Assembly: GCF_025949665.1 (NCBI RefSeq)
Contig: NZ_JAPDFT010000002.1
Span: 186,001 to 250,000, forward strand
Length of the DNA: 64,000 nt
Direction of reading: 5' to 3'
Source of the DNA: Chryseobacterium viscerum
Lineage (GTDB): Bacteria; Bacteroidota; Bacteroidia; Flavobacteriales; Weeksellaceae
Both the position numbers and the translations under genes were made by a program. The notes beneath the pieces are model-generated. The model worked only from the letters and a program-made list of their open reading frames with translations, had not been told where the DNA came from and made no database searches. Shown here piece by piece: positions 27,974 through 36,566 of this stretch (position 1 is the first letter of the stretch; each line of letters starts with the position of its first letter).

Positions 27974-28846
27974 ATGAAAATGAATCCCAAAATATCCGTA
28001 ATTGTCCCCTGCTACAAACAGGCTCAGTTTTTAGATGAATGTCTGCAGTCTATACTGGATCAGACCTATGAAAACTGGGAATGTATCATTGTCAATGACG
28101 GATCACCCGATAATACAGATGAAGTAGCTGATAAATGGGTAAAAAAAGACAGCCGTTTTAAATATCTTTATAAAGAAAATGGTGGTCTGTCTTCTGCAAG
28201 AAATGCAGCACTGGAAATCGTTACCGGAGATTATATACAGTTTTTGGATTCCGATGATCTGATACACCGTGAAAAGTTTTCAAAAAGCCTTTCCGGAGAC
28301 AAAGAATATCCGTTGATTGTAAGCCAGTATACCATCTACAGAAATCAAACCCATCTTCCGGGCTATAAAAATGTTGAGCAAAATTTCGTAACCTTTGAAG
28401 GAATTGTATACGATTGGGATCTTAAATTTTCCATCCCGATACACTGCGCTTTAATCCATAAAAAACTTCTGGAAGGTTTTCTTTTTGACACTACCCTTAC
28501 CAGCTGTGAAGACTGGGTAATGTGGATTTATATCACCAAAGATCATCCTGATGCCCTTTTGATTAATGAAGCTCTTGCCCATTACCGGAAAGACGTCAAC
28601 GATAATATGTCTGCTGATCCGATCAAAATCATGAAGCAGCGTCTTAAAATTTTACCAACCTTAAAAAAACTTTACGGGGAAGAGGTACATGACAAACTGG
28701 CCTACCATATCATAGACGTTCGTACCACCCAGCTTATCCAGCAAAGACGCGAATTTCAGAAAATGATTCCCCTGGCCGTAGTTGCAAAATATCTTTCTTT
28801 CAAAAGGTTTTATTACAAGCTTTTTAGAAAAAAAGTAGACGGCTAA
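27974..28846 (+). CDS. Glycosyltransferase family 2
   Basis: The protein has 290 residues. The GT-A domain begins KISVIVPCYKQAQFLDECLQ, with IIVNDGSPDNTDE, NGGLSSARNAALE and the metal site YIQFLDSDDLIHRE. The acceptor region is TSCEDWVMWIYITKDHPD. It is preceded by about 160 non-coding bases containing a TAATTTTG box at 27865-27872, so a second promoter may lie here. Confidence 0.92.
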   Translation: MKMNPKISVIVPCYKQAQFLDECLQSILDQTYENWECIIVNDGSPDNTDEVADKWVKKDSRFKYLYKENGGLSSARNAALEIVTGDYIQFLDSDDLIHREKFSKSLSGDKEYPLIVSQYTIYRNQTHLPGYKNVEQNFVTFEGIVYDWDLKFSIPIHCALIHKKLLEGFLFDTTLTSCEDWVMWIYITKDHPDALLINEALAHYRKDVNDNMSADPIKIMKQRLKILPTLKKLYGEEVHDKLAYHIIDVRTTQLIQQRREFQKMIPLAVVAKYLSFKRFYYKLFRKKVDG

Positions 28847-28973
28847 ACTTAAAGTTTAATGTACTTCAGACAACTATATTTCCATAAAAACTACACAAAT
28901 GAGTTGGGTACTGCCAGACAGATATACAGCAGAAACCCTGTAAATTATATAACTTAAAAATAAATTTATTTAG

Positions 28974-29801
28974 ATGAGTCAATTTGTACACGTAATCATG
29001 ACAAGATTCAATGTTCCTACAAAAGGCTGGAACGAAACACGTTCAGGATATAAACCGCTTACTGAAGAATGGCTGGATGACCGGTTCAAGCTATTCAGAA
29101 CTTACGTGCTTCCTTCTTATAAAAATCAGACCAACCAAAACTACGTCTGGCTTACTTTTTTCGATACCAATACATCTGATAAGTTTAGAAAAATCATCAA
29201 AGAAATTGAAACAGAATACCCAACTTTCAAAGCGGTATTTGTGGAAGATTTTGATGTTATGAAAACGAAAGCTGTGGAAATAATCCCTCAATATTTTACC
29301 CCTGACACAAAATTTGTGATCACCAGTGAGCTGGATAATGATGATATGCTTCATCAGGACTATATAAAAACCGTTCAGGAGCATTTCAAACCGGTTCATG
29401 ACCTGGTCATAGATTTAAGAAGAGGATACCAGCTTACCATGCTTCCGGACCGTAAAGCGGTAGTGAATGTGTATAACGCTGTAGTAAACCCGTTTGTAAG
29501 CTTAGCGGAAAGTGTAGACAACTTCAAAACAATGCTGAAGGAAAGAGCGCACAACAGCTATCGTCATTACCCGAATTTTTCTGTGGAAGACAGTAAGGAG
29601 ATGTACATCCAGGTGATCCATCAGTACAACTTAATGAACGTTACCTTTAAACATAAAGCCGTTCCTGAAGTAGATTTTTCTGAATACGGAATGACAGAAG
29701 ACACCAAATTTACAATAGACGGGTTCAAGACACTTCAGCATAATATTGCCAGAGTACCGTTTGTAATGGGTCTTATTTTGAAAAAGATATTTAAGAAATA
29801 A
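28974..29801 (+). CDS. Putative rhamnosyltransferase family protein
   Basis: The protein has 275 residues. It begins QFVHVIMTRFNVPTKGW and has RFKLFRTYVLPSYKNQTNQN, VWLTFFDTNTSD and a DxD-like FVITSELDNDDMLHQDYI. These match the putative rhamnosyltransferase family (PF11316-type), assigned from memory. Whether rhamnose is the real donor is doubtful here, since no dTDP-rhamnose genes are in the window. It precedes a membrane acyltransferase by 13 bases. Confidence 0.75.
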   Translation: MSQFVHVIMTRFNVPTKGWNETRSGYKPLTEEWLDDRFKLFRTYVLPSYKNQTNQNYVWLTFFDTNTSDKFRKIIKEIETEYPTFKAVFVEDFDVMKTKAVEIIPQYFTPDTKFVITSELDNDDMLHQDYIKTVQEHFKPVHDLVIDLRRGYQLTMLPDRKAVVNVYNAVVNPFVSLAESVDNFKTMLKERAHNSYRHYPNFSVEDSKEMYIQVIHQYNLMNVTFKHKAVPEVDFSEYGMTEDTKFTIDGFKTLQHNIARVPFVMGLILKKIFKK

Positions 29802-29814
29802 GATTCCTCCAGTC

Positions 29815-30813
29815 ATGAAGCTTAACAACCTCCAGATATTAAGAGGGATTTCAGCCTTATTGGTATGTTGCTTTCATTTCCGTGAAACAATAAATCTGCC
29901 TGGGCTGAATCTTGGCGATATTCTCTTTAAAAAAGGGAGTATCGGAGTTCCCGTATTTTTTATTATCAGTGGGTTTATCATGGCTTTCACCACTCAAAAA
30001 ATAAATTTCAGTAAAGATTCTTTTCAGCAGATCACTTTGTTTTACAAAAGAAGGGTGATCAGAATTGTTCCGCTGTATTATCTTCTGACTTTCGCTGCGA
30101 TGATACCCGGAGGGAGTTTTTTACTCTATTTTCATGGTGCAGGGCTTTATGAGCTTATCCATTCATTATTATTCCTTCCCACCAAAAAAGAATTTCCGGT
30201 CCTTTTCTTAGGCTGGTCCTTAAATTTTGAGATGTTCTTTTATCTCATATTCGGTCTCTCATTATTTTTTAAAGAAAAAAGGTATTACTTCATTGCAGGT
30301 TTTTTCATCCTAACATCAATCCTGGGATATTTTATCCATTTTGAAAATCCGTATCTAAGGATGGTAAGTCATTCTCTTAACCTCTATTTTGTTGTGGGAA
30401 TTCTTTTTTCACTTTTACTGAACAGATTTACAATTCCAAAGATCTGGGCGGGATTGCTTTCTGTAACAGGAATTGTATTATTTACATTGGTACTGCTTAG
30501 CATTATCCCTATAGATAATGATCTGATAAAGCTGGCTATCATCTCTCTGTTTGTGTTTTCTTTCTTAACCTTTGATTATGTATTTCAGTTTAAAGGAAAC
30601 AAAGCCTTAATTTTTCTGGGAGATATTTCCTATTCGCTTTACCTGTCACATCCTTTTGTAGAAATTGCTTTAAAAAGATTTAAAGTTGAAGGCTATCTCA
30701 GCTTTCCCTTTTTCCTGTTTAAGATTGCTATGGTCATTATAGTGGCATCACTTCTGTATTATTTTGTTGAGAAAAGAGTAACCAATTATTTAAAAATTAA
30801 ATTAAAAGCATAA
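29815..30813 (+). CDS. Membrane acyltransferase (acyltransferase-3 family)
   Basis: The protein has 332 residues with about ten membrane segments and no extra domain. The N-terminus LNNLQILRGISALLVCCFHF contains the conserved arginine and histidine of the family; KGSIGVPVFFIISGFIMAF and FYKRRVIRIVPLYYLLTF follow. The late motif FLGDISYSLYLSHPFV is typical. It probably acetylates or otherwise acylates a sugar of the locus's glycan. Confidence 0.9.
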   Translation: MKLNNLQILRGISALLVCCFHFRETINLPGLNLGDILFKKGSIGVPVFFIISGFIMAFTTQKINFSKDSFQQITLFYKRRVIRIVPLYYLLTFAAMIPGGSFLLYFHGAGLYELIHSLLFLPTKKEFPVLFLGWSLNFEMFFYLIFGLSLFFKEKRYYFIAGFFILTSILGYFIHFENPYLRMVSHSLNLYFVVGILFSLLLNRFTIPKIWAGLLSVTGIVLFTLVLLSIIPIDNDLIKLAIISLFVFSFLTFDYVFQFKGNKALIFLGDISYSLYLSHPFVEIALKRFKVEGYLSFPFFLFKIAMVIIVASLLYYFVEKRVTNYLKIKLKA

Positions 30814-30823
30814 TCCGATACAA

Positions 30824-31762
30824 ATGAAAATTTCAGTAATTATTCCCGTTTACAATGCCGAAAAATATGTTTCGCAGGCCGTAGATTCAGCTCTTCAGTT
30901 TGAAGAAGTGTATGAAGTGGTATTGATAGAGGACAAGTCTCCGGACAATGCATTGCAAGTCTGTAAGGAACTTGCTGAAAAATATGATAGAGTAAAGCTT
31001 TTCCAGCATCCTGATAAAGGCAATCACGGAGCAGGTGCCAGCAGAAATTTAGGGCTGGAAAAAGCGGAAGGAGATTTTATTGCTTTCCTGGATGCAGATG
31101 ATTACTACCTTCCCAACCGTTTTGATGCAGAAAAAGAACTGTTTGTCAATAAAGATGTAGAAGGAGTTTATGGTGCCATCGGGGTTCATTATTATTCGGA
31201 GAAAGCAAAAGAACAATATTATAAGGTCTTCGGAGACCGCCTGACTACAGTTTACAAGAAACACCCTCCCAAAGATGTATTTCCGGGACAGCTTAACATG
31301 ATAGGAACTTTCGGACTTTTCAGCATTGATGCTTTGACTATCCGTAAAAGTTCTTTGAAAAACATGGAATATTTCTTTAAAACACATTTAAAGCTTCATC
31401 AGGACACTGAATTTCTATTCAGACTCTCCTACTATCTGAATTTATATCCGGGAATTCTTGATAAGGCAGTAGCCGTAAGAGGAGTTCACGAGAACAACAG
31501 AATTACTAAAATAGATTCCAGAGAAGTTAAGCCGGCTTCAACAAGAGTTGTTTTGTGGAAAGAAGTCAATCATTGGGCAGAGACTGAAAATACCATCCCC
31601 GATGATGTTAAGCTTCATATCAAAAGAGTATACAGAAGTTTCCAGATCGCCAATGCTCCTCTGCTCAAAAAATGGGGAATGATTACAAAGTATTTGTTTA
31701 CAGACTATAAAAGTATACGTTCGGGACTGTATAATATTAATTTCAGAAACGATTTGTTCTGA
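30824..31762 (+). CDS. Glycosyltransferase family 2
   Basis: The protein has 312 residues. The GT-A core is KISVIIPVYNAEKYVSQAVD, LIEDKSPDNAL, HGAGASRNLGLEKA and the metal site FIAFLDADDYYLPNRF. It lies 10 bases after the acyltransferase. Its end faces the minus-strand acyltransferase gene, with a small hairpin between them. Confidence 0.92.
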   Translation: MKISVIIPVYNAEKYVSQAVDSALQFEEVYEVVLIEDKSPDNALQVCKELAEKYDRVKLFQHPDKGNHGAGASRNLGLEKAEGDFIAFLDADDYYLPNRFDAEKELFVNKDVEGVYGAIGVHYYSEKAKEQYYKVFGDRLTTVYKKHPPKDVFPGQLNMIGTFGLFSIDALTIRKSSLKNMEYFFKTHLKLHQDTEFLFRLSYYLNLYPGILDKAVAVRGVHENNRITKIDSREVKPASTRVVLWKEVNHWAETENTIPDDVKLHIKRVYRSFQIANAPLLKKWGMITKYLFTDYKSIRSGLYNINFRNDLF

Positions 31763-31772
31763 TTGCAGAATT

Positions 31773-31790
31773 AAACTAAGTATTTAGTTT
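31773..31790. terminator. Weak hairpin between convergent genes
   Basis: AAACTAA and TTAGTTT form a 7-bp stem with a 4-base loop between the ends of two convergent genes. No good T run follows on either strand. Confidence 0.3.
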
Positions 31791-31808
31791 TGAAGTAATA
31801 CTTTAATT

Positions 31809-32843
31809 TTATTGTTTGGTAAAATGTATCTTCCTTAAAAGATCACGCATTGGCTTTTCAATAAATTGATAAAAAACTGCTGAGCTGAGCAGCATAACAA
31901 TAATGTAAATCACAAATACAATATCAATACTGAACGTGTATTCCTGCCATTTTAAAAACTCTCGTACCAGGTAAAGAACAGGGATATGAGTGATGTATAT
32001 CCCATAACTTATTTCTCCAAGATATTCCAGCGGTTTCAATGAAAAGAGCTTACTTACTTTTCCGTTATTAGCCGAAATCAAAAGAATTGCAGGGACAAAA
32101 AGTAAAGCCATCAATCCGTTGTGGTAAAAAAGCGGAACAAACATCAGAGATACAAGGATCAGTAAAAAGACTGCGATCACCTGACGGTCATAGTTTTTTT
32201 GCTTGTAATTTCTTACAAAAAATATTCCTGCCAGATTTCCGATCAGAAATTCATTAAGATGCCAGAAAGGGAAATAATAAAGAAACTCATGGCTTTTCGT
32301 GTGTGGCCCTTCATACGCTCCATATACAGGATACAGATTAGAAAACACCTGAGTAATCAACCAGAGTCCAATGGCAAATACCCAGATCATTTTATTTTTC
32401 TTTGCGTAAAAATAATTATATAAAAACGGAAAAAGCAGGTAAAAGAAAAACTCTACAGAGATAGACCATCCCGGAAAGTTCAGAATCATGGCTTCTCCCG
32501 GTATCCAGCTCTGAATGCCCAATCCGTATAAAACCAGCTTATACCAGTCAAACATTTCGTATCTCGTCATGAAATACAGCAGAAGCCCAAGCATATAAAG
32601 CGGATAAATTCTGGCAAACCTGTTTTTATAAAACTCCAGATAATCAATCTTATCCTTCTTATGGTAAGCAATGATCATGATAAACCCTGAGAGAATAAAG
32701 AAATAGCTTACCCCTACATTCGCTCTCAGAAAAAGATTGGAAATATAATCTATCTTATATAAAAACAGATCTTTATTGAAATGGGAAATCACGATTGCCA
32801 TAGCGGCAACAAACCTGGTAAATGTAATCTGACTTATCTTCAC
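31809..32843 (-). CDS. Membrane acyltransferase (acyltransferase-3 family), reversed in the locus
   Basis: The protein has 344 residues with about ten membrane segments. It shows KISQITFTRFVAAMAIVISHF with the catalytic-type histidine, LRANVGVSYFFILSGFIMII, FYKNRFARIYPLYMLGLLLY and the late YLGEISYGIYITHIPV. It is an O-acyltransferase of the OafA kind without an SGNH domain. It is encoded opposite to its neighbours, with its own upstream space of 149 bases shared with the plus-strand gene at 32993. This suggests separate regulation or insertion. Confidence 0.9.
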   Translation of the reverse strand: MKISQITFTRFVAAMAIVISHFNKDLFLYKIDYISNLFLRANVGVSYFFILSGFIMIIAYHKKDKIDYLEFYKNRFARIYPLYMLGLLLYFMTRYEMFDWYKLVLYGLGIQSWIPGEAMILNFPGWSISVEFFFYLLFPFLYNYFYAKKNKMIWVFAIGLWLITQVFSNLYPVYGAYEGPHTKSHEFLYYFPFWHLNEFLIGNLAGIFFVRNYKQKNYDRQVIAVFLLILVSLMFVPLFYHNGLMALLFVPAILLISANNGKVSKLFSLKPLEYLGEISYGIYITHIPVLYLVREFLKWQEYTFSIDIVFVIYIIVMLLSSAVFYQFIEKPMRDLLRKIHFTKQ

Positions 32844-32972
32844 AGAATAGCAAAATGCTTTACTTTATCAAAACACGGCAGACTCTACGCTGAGAGCTGT
32901 ATTTATTTAATATAAAGTATTAATTTTAAGGCACAAAAATAAGATTTATTATTATAATTATGTAAAACAAAT

Positions 32973-32980
32973 TATATTTG
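32973..32980 (+). promoter_or_regulatory. Promoter -7 box for the acyltransferase at 32993
   Basis: TATATTTG matches TAnnTTTG. It would restart transcription of the plus-strand operon after the reversed gene. Confidence 0.45.
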
Positions 32981-32992
32981 TAGGCTACAAAT

Positions 32993-33553
32993 GTGAAAAT
33001 AAATTCAGGTATGCTTTATGAAATTTTAGCAAAACTTCAACGGAAAAGCCAGATTTCGCTTCTCAAAAAACACCCTCATGTTTCTTTCAAGGGGATAAAA
33101 CTTGGGATCAGTGATCATTTTATTCTGCATGAAAATGTAAAGAAAGTGACGATTGGCCACGCGGTCAGTTTCAGAAATTATGTACACGTTCTTGTGCAGC
33201 AGAATGCCACTTTAGAAATCGGAAACAACTTTTTCATGAATAACTTCTGTTCCATCAACTGTCTGGACAGTATTTCAATAGGTGATAATACATTATTCGG
33301 AGAAAATGTAAAGCTGTATGACCACAATCATGCCTATCAGACTCATCCGGATTTTAAACTGTCTCACGCCGAGTTTACCACAGCTCCCATCAGAATCGGA
33401 AGCAATTGCTGGCTCGGAAGTAATGTTACCGTTTTAAAAGGTGTTACTATCGGAGATAACTGTATTATCGGAGCAGGATGCACCATTTACAAAGATGTTC
33501 CTTCCAATACAACTGTCATCAATCATCAGGAATTAATATTTAAGGACCATTAA
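32993..33553 (+). CDS. Left-handed beta-helix acyltransferase
   Basis: The protein has 186 residues from a GTG; an ATG six codons on (33011) is an equally possible start. Hexapeptide repeats run from about residue 50 (ATLEIGNNFFMNN, ISIGDNTLFGENV, IRIGSNCWLGSNVTVLKGVT, IGDNCIIGAGCTI). YDHNHAY contains the catalytic-type histidine of maltose/galactoside acetyltransferase relatives. It would transfer an acetyl group to a sugar in the cytoplasm. Its stop overlaps the next start (TAATG). Confidence 0.85.
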   Translation: MKINSGMLYEILAKLQRKSQISLLKKHPHVSFKGIKLGISDHFILHENVKKVTIGHAVSFRNYVHVLVQQNATLEIGNNFFMNNFCSINCLDSISIGDNTLFGENVKLYDHNHAYQTHPDFKLSHAEFTTAPIRIGSNCWLGSNVTVLKGVTIGDNCIIGAGCTIYKDVPSNTTVINHQELIFKDH

Positions 33554-34392
33554 TGAAGTTTTCTATCCTTATTGCCCATTATAACAATGCGCATTTTTTC
33601 AAAGACTGTTTTGAAAGTATCCTTCAGCAGACGTATACAAACTGGGAAGCGGTTATTCTGGATGATGCCTCCGCTGAAAGCGAAAAGACAATGATCCGGG
33701 AAATGATTTCAAATGATAAAAGGTTCAGGTTTTTTGAAAATGAAAAAAATTCCGGTGTAGGAGTAACGAAAAGTAAACTTATTGAACTGGCAGAAGGGGA
33801 AATCTGTGGATTTTTGGATCCTGATGATGCTATAAACCCAACAGCTATTCAAAAGTGTATGGAGATCTTTCAGGCTAAAAAAAACACGGTCCTTACCTAT
33901 TCAAGGTTTATGACGTGTGACCAGAACCTGAAACCTATTTCTCCGTTCAGATCTGCCATGCAGGTACCGAATGGTGATCCTTATTTTTTTAATTTCCCGA
34001 TTCAGATTGCTCATTTTGTAACCTTCAGAAAGGCAGTCTATGAGCAGACAGAAAAAATGAATCCGGATTTGAAAATCGGTGAAGATCAGGATCTCTACCT
34101 TAAAATGTATGAAAAAGGAAAAGTTCAGTTCATTAATGATACAAACTACCTTTATAGAACCCATCAAGGTGGAATTTCCCAGAATGACAATAAAAAGAAA
34201 TCCCATGAGTATTTTGCGCAGGTGATTTTCAATACCATGAAACGCAGAGGACTTACCATTATCAACGGCCAAAAGATCCCTGATCACTATACAGGTGCGG
34301 ATGAAATATTTGGCCTGTTACAATATCAGCATAAGCTTCCTTTCCGTATCAAGAAAAAAATAAAAATTACTTTACAATCAATCTTCGGATAA
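33553..34392 (+). CDS. Glycosyltransferase family 2
   Basis: The protein has 279 residues. Motifs are KFSILIAHYNNAHFFKDCFE, ILDDASAESEK, SKLIELAEGEICGFLDPDDA and IAHFVTFRKAVYEQTEK. It is a diverged paralogue of the protein at 26243. It is coupled by one-base overlaps to genes on both sides, so it belongs to a tight three-gene block (acyltransferase, GT2, GT4). Confidence 0.92.
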   Translation: MKFSILIAHYNNAHFFKDCFESILQQTYTNWEAVILDDASAESEKTMIREMISNDKRFRFFENEKNSGVGVTKSKLIELAEGEICGFLDPDDAINPTAIQKCMEIFQAKKNTVLTYSRFMTCDQNLKPISPFRSAMQVPNGDPYFFNFPIQIAHFVTFRKAVYEQTEKMNPDLKIGEDQDLYLKMYEKGKVQFINDTNYLYRTHQGGISQNDNKKKSHEYFAQVIFNTMKRRGLTIINGQKIPDHYTGADEIFGLLQYQHKLPFRIKKKIKITLQSIFG

Positions 34393-35546
34393 TGTTAGAA
34401 AAAAAAATAAAAATTTTGTTCAGACACCGCTCCATGGAAATGGGAGGGGTAGAAAAAGTACTGTTGGGACTTCTCAACAACCTGGATACTGACAAATTTG
34501 AAATGACGGTATGTCTTACCCTAAATCAGGGCAAGCTGCGTGATGAACTTCCGAAACATATCAGAAAAATATATCTTACTGATGGAAAAGAAGACTTTTC
34601 CGACAATGCTCTGCTTCAAAAACTTCAGCTTGTCAAGAGAAGGATAAAGCTTCGTAAACTGAAAAACAACCCAGCCATTGCAGACCGGCTTATCAATGAT
34701 ACTTTTGATATAGAAATCGGGATGGATTATAGGGATTATGATGCTATTCTTAGCTCTACCCATAAGAATTCAAAAAAAATCGGATGGTTTCACTCTGAAA
34801 TCAATGTCCCTAAATTTCAGCCTTTGGTTCCGGATATTTTAAAGAGTTTTCCTCAGTTTGATCATATGGTGTATTGTTCTCACAAAATAAAGGATATGAT
34901 GCATCAGTATTATCCGGATCTCAATTATCCCGCTGAGAGCGTTATTATCAATCCTATTCCTATTGAAGAAATCAAGCGAAAGGCAGAAGAAAAGCTCGAC
35001 AATTTTCCTGAAGGACCTGTTTTTGCGTCTATAGGAAGACTTCATTCAAGAAAAGGATACCATAAGCTTATTGAAGCACATACAAGGCTTATCAACGAAG
35101 GATTTCAGCACAGCATCATTGTCATTGGTGATGGTGACGAAATGAAGAACCTTAAGGCTCAGGTCGCAAAAAATAATGTTGAAAATACGTTTATTTTAGC
35201 TGGAAATCAGATGAACCCTTATCCATACATCAAAAAGGCCGATTATTTCATCCTTCCCTCAGAATCTGAAGCATGGCCATTGGTAATTGCTGAAGCATTA
35301 ATTCTTCAGAAACCTATTATTGCCACCAATGTAGGTGACGTAGGTCTGATGATCAAAGACCGGGAAACGGGATACCTCATCAGTTATGAGATTGATGAAA
35401 TGTATTCAGCAATGAAGACATTCTTTACCGATCCCAGCCTTGTTCTCCATATCAGAGAAAATCTTAAAAATATTGAAAGTCAGTTCGACAATAAGGAAAT
35501 ATTTGACAGTGTAGAAAATATTATAGAAACGCTGTACAAAAAATAA
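34392..35546 (+). CDS. Glycosyltransferase family 4 (GT-B)
   Basis: The protein has 384 residues. The N-terminal domain begins with FRHRSMEMGGVEKVLLGLLN. The C-terminal domain carries FASIGRLHSRKGYHKLIEA and the donor-binding ESEAWPLVIAEALILQKPII (the E-x7-E motif). It is a retaining sugar transferase and resembles the protein at 38194 in layout and motifs. Its stop is one base from the stop of the convergent SDR gene. Confidence 0.92.
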   Translation: MLEKKIKILFRHRSMEMGGVEKVLLGLLNNLDTDKFEMTVCLTLNQGKLRDELPKHIRKIYLTDGKEDFSDNALLQKLQLVKRRIKLRKLKNNPAIADRLINDTFDIEIGMDYRDYDAILSSTHKNSKKIGWFHSEINVPKFQPLVPDILKSFPQFDHMVYCSHKIKDMMHQYYPDLNYPAESVIINPIPIEEIKRKAEEKLDNFPEGPVFASIGRLHSRKGYHKLIEAHTRLINEGFQHSIIVIGDGDEMKNLKAQVAKNNVENTFILAGNQMNPYPYIKKADYFILPSESEAWPLVIAEALILQKPIIATNVGDVGLMIKDRETGYLISYEIDEMYSAMKTFFTDPSLVLHIRENLKNIESQFDNKEIFDSVENIIETLYKK

Positions 35547-35547
35547 G

Positions 35548-36306
35548 TTACTGTGCGGAGTATCCTCCGTCAATGACAAGATTGGTTCCTGTGACCCATC
35601 TTGAAGCATCAGACAATAGAAAAATACAAGCATTCGCTACATCTTTAGGATCACCTATTCCCAGCGGATGCTTTTTTATGATTTCTGAGGAAGCTTCTTC
35701 ACCAATATCTTCAAACATTTTTTCCAGAATCGGGGTATTCACCATCGCAGGGCTTACGCTATTGACACGGATATTACTTCTGGAAAGTTCCATTGCCAAT
35801 GAACGGGCACCTGAAATGACTGCTCCTTTGCTGGCAGAATAAGCCGCTTTTCCAGCCTCTCCCACCATTCCCGCAACGGAAGAAATAAATACAAAACTGG
35901 ATGTCTCGTCTTTATATTTTTTCAAAGACAGGATTTTGGCAATTTCAAGTCCGGCAATCACATTCACTGCAAATATATCCTGGTACAGCTGAGGATTATG
36001 TTTTTTTAACGGTAATGTTTTTTCGATACCGGCACAGTGTATAAATCCTGAAATCTTGCCTAATGCTGAAACTTTATCTGCAATCATTCCTTCAAGGTTG
36101 TCAGATTGGGTAATATCTTCGGCAATAATCTCAACTTTTGTTTCAGGATTCAGCAGAGAAACGGTTTTCATCAGTTCTTCCTGGTTTCTTCCCACAAGAA
36201 TCAGATCTGCACCGCTTTTGCTGCATTCTACAGAGCAGCTTCTCCCGATCCCGGAAGAAGCGCCTGTAATGAGAATAATTTTATTTTTTAATGAGAAAGC
36301 ATCCAT
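35548..36306 (-). CDS. Short-chain dehydrogenase, likely 3-ketoacyl-ACP reductase-like
   Basis: The protein has 252 residues. The cofactor motif TGASSGIG is at 14-21, the catalytic serine near 142-143, and Tyr156 and Lys160 lie in YSASK. The C-terminus WVTGTNLVIDGGYSAQ is that of FabG-like reductases. The usual NNAG motif is HCAG here. It starts inside the stop of the acyl carrier protein gene (TAATG), which ties it to acyl chemistry. The likely job is to reduce a 3-ketoacyl group on that carrier to 3-hydroxyacyl with NADPH. A sugar reductase role is less likely. Confidence 0.85.
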   Translation of the reverse strand: MDAFSLKNKIILITGASSGIGRSCSVECSKSGADLILVGRNQEELMKTVSLLNPETKVEIIAEDITQSDNLEGMIADKVSALGKISGFIHCAGIEKTLPLKKHNPQLYQDIFAVNVIAGLEIAKILSLKKYKDETSSFVFISSVAGMVGEAGKAAYSASKGAVISGARSLAMELSRSNIRVNSVSPAMVNTPILEKMFEDIGEEASSEIIKKHPLGIGDPKDVANACIFLLSDASRWVTGTNLVIDGGYSAQ

Positions 36307-36539
36307 TAATCTTCAAAATTTTCTTTTCCTATAACATTCATCAGATCTGAAACGGTTTCGATATCTTTAAAGTGTTTGGTATCAATTTTCTTGCTGAAAT
36401 TTTCATCTACAAACGCAATAACAGAAAGCAAGCTGATAGAGTCGTAGCTTTCCAAAGATTTTAAATTCGTTTCAGTGGTCAATGTTTCATCTTCCTCTAA
36501 TTCTTCCTGTAATTTTTCTAAAAAAACGGATGTTTTCAT
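36306..36539 (-). CDS. Acyl carrier protein
   Basis: The protein has 77 residues and is acidic and helical. The phosphopantetheine attachment site is Ser34 in SYDSISLLSVIAFVDENF (DSI in place of DSL). It is not the housekeeping AcpP, which sits in the fab cluster in other bacteria. It lies 27 bases after the KAS III-like gene and overlaps the reductase, so all three work as a unit, carrying a short acyl chain. Confidence 0.9.
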   Translation of the reverse strand: MKTSVFLEKLQEELEEDETLTTETNLKSLESYDSISLLSVIAFVDENFSKKIDTKHFKDIETVSDLMNVIGKENFED

Positions 36540-36566
36540 ATTCTATAATTTTAAATGTTTATTATC

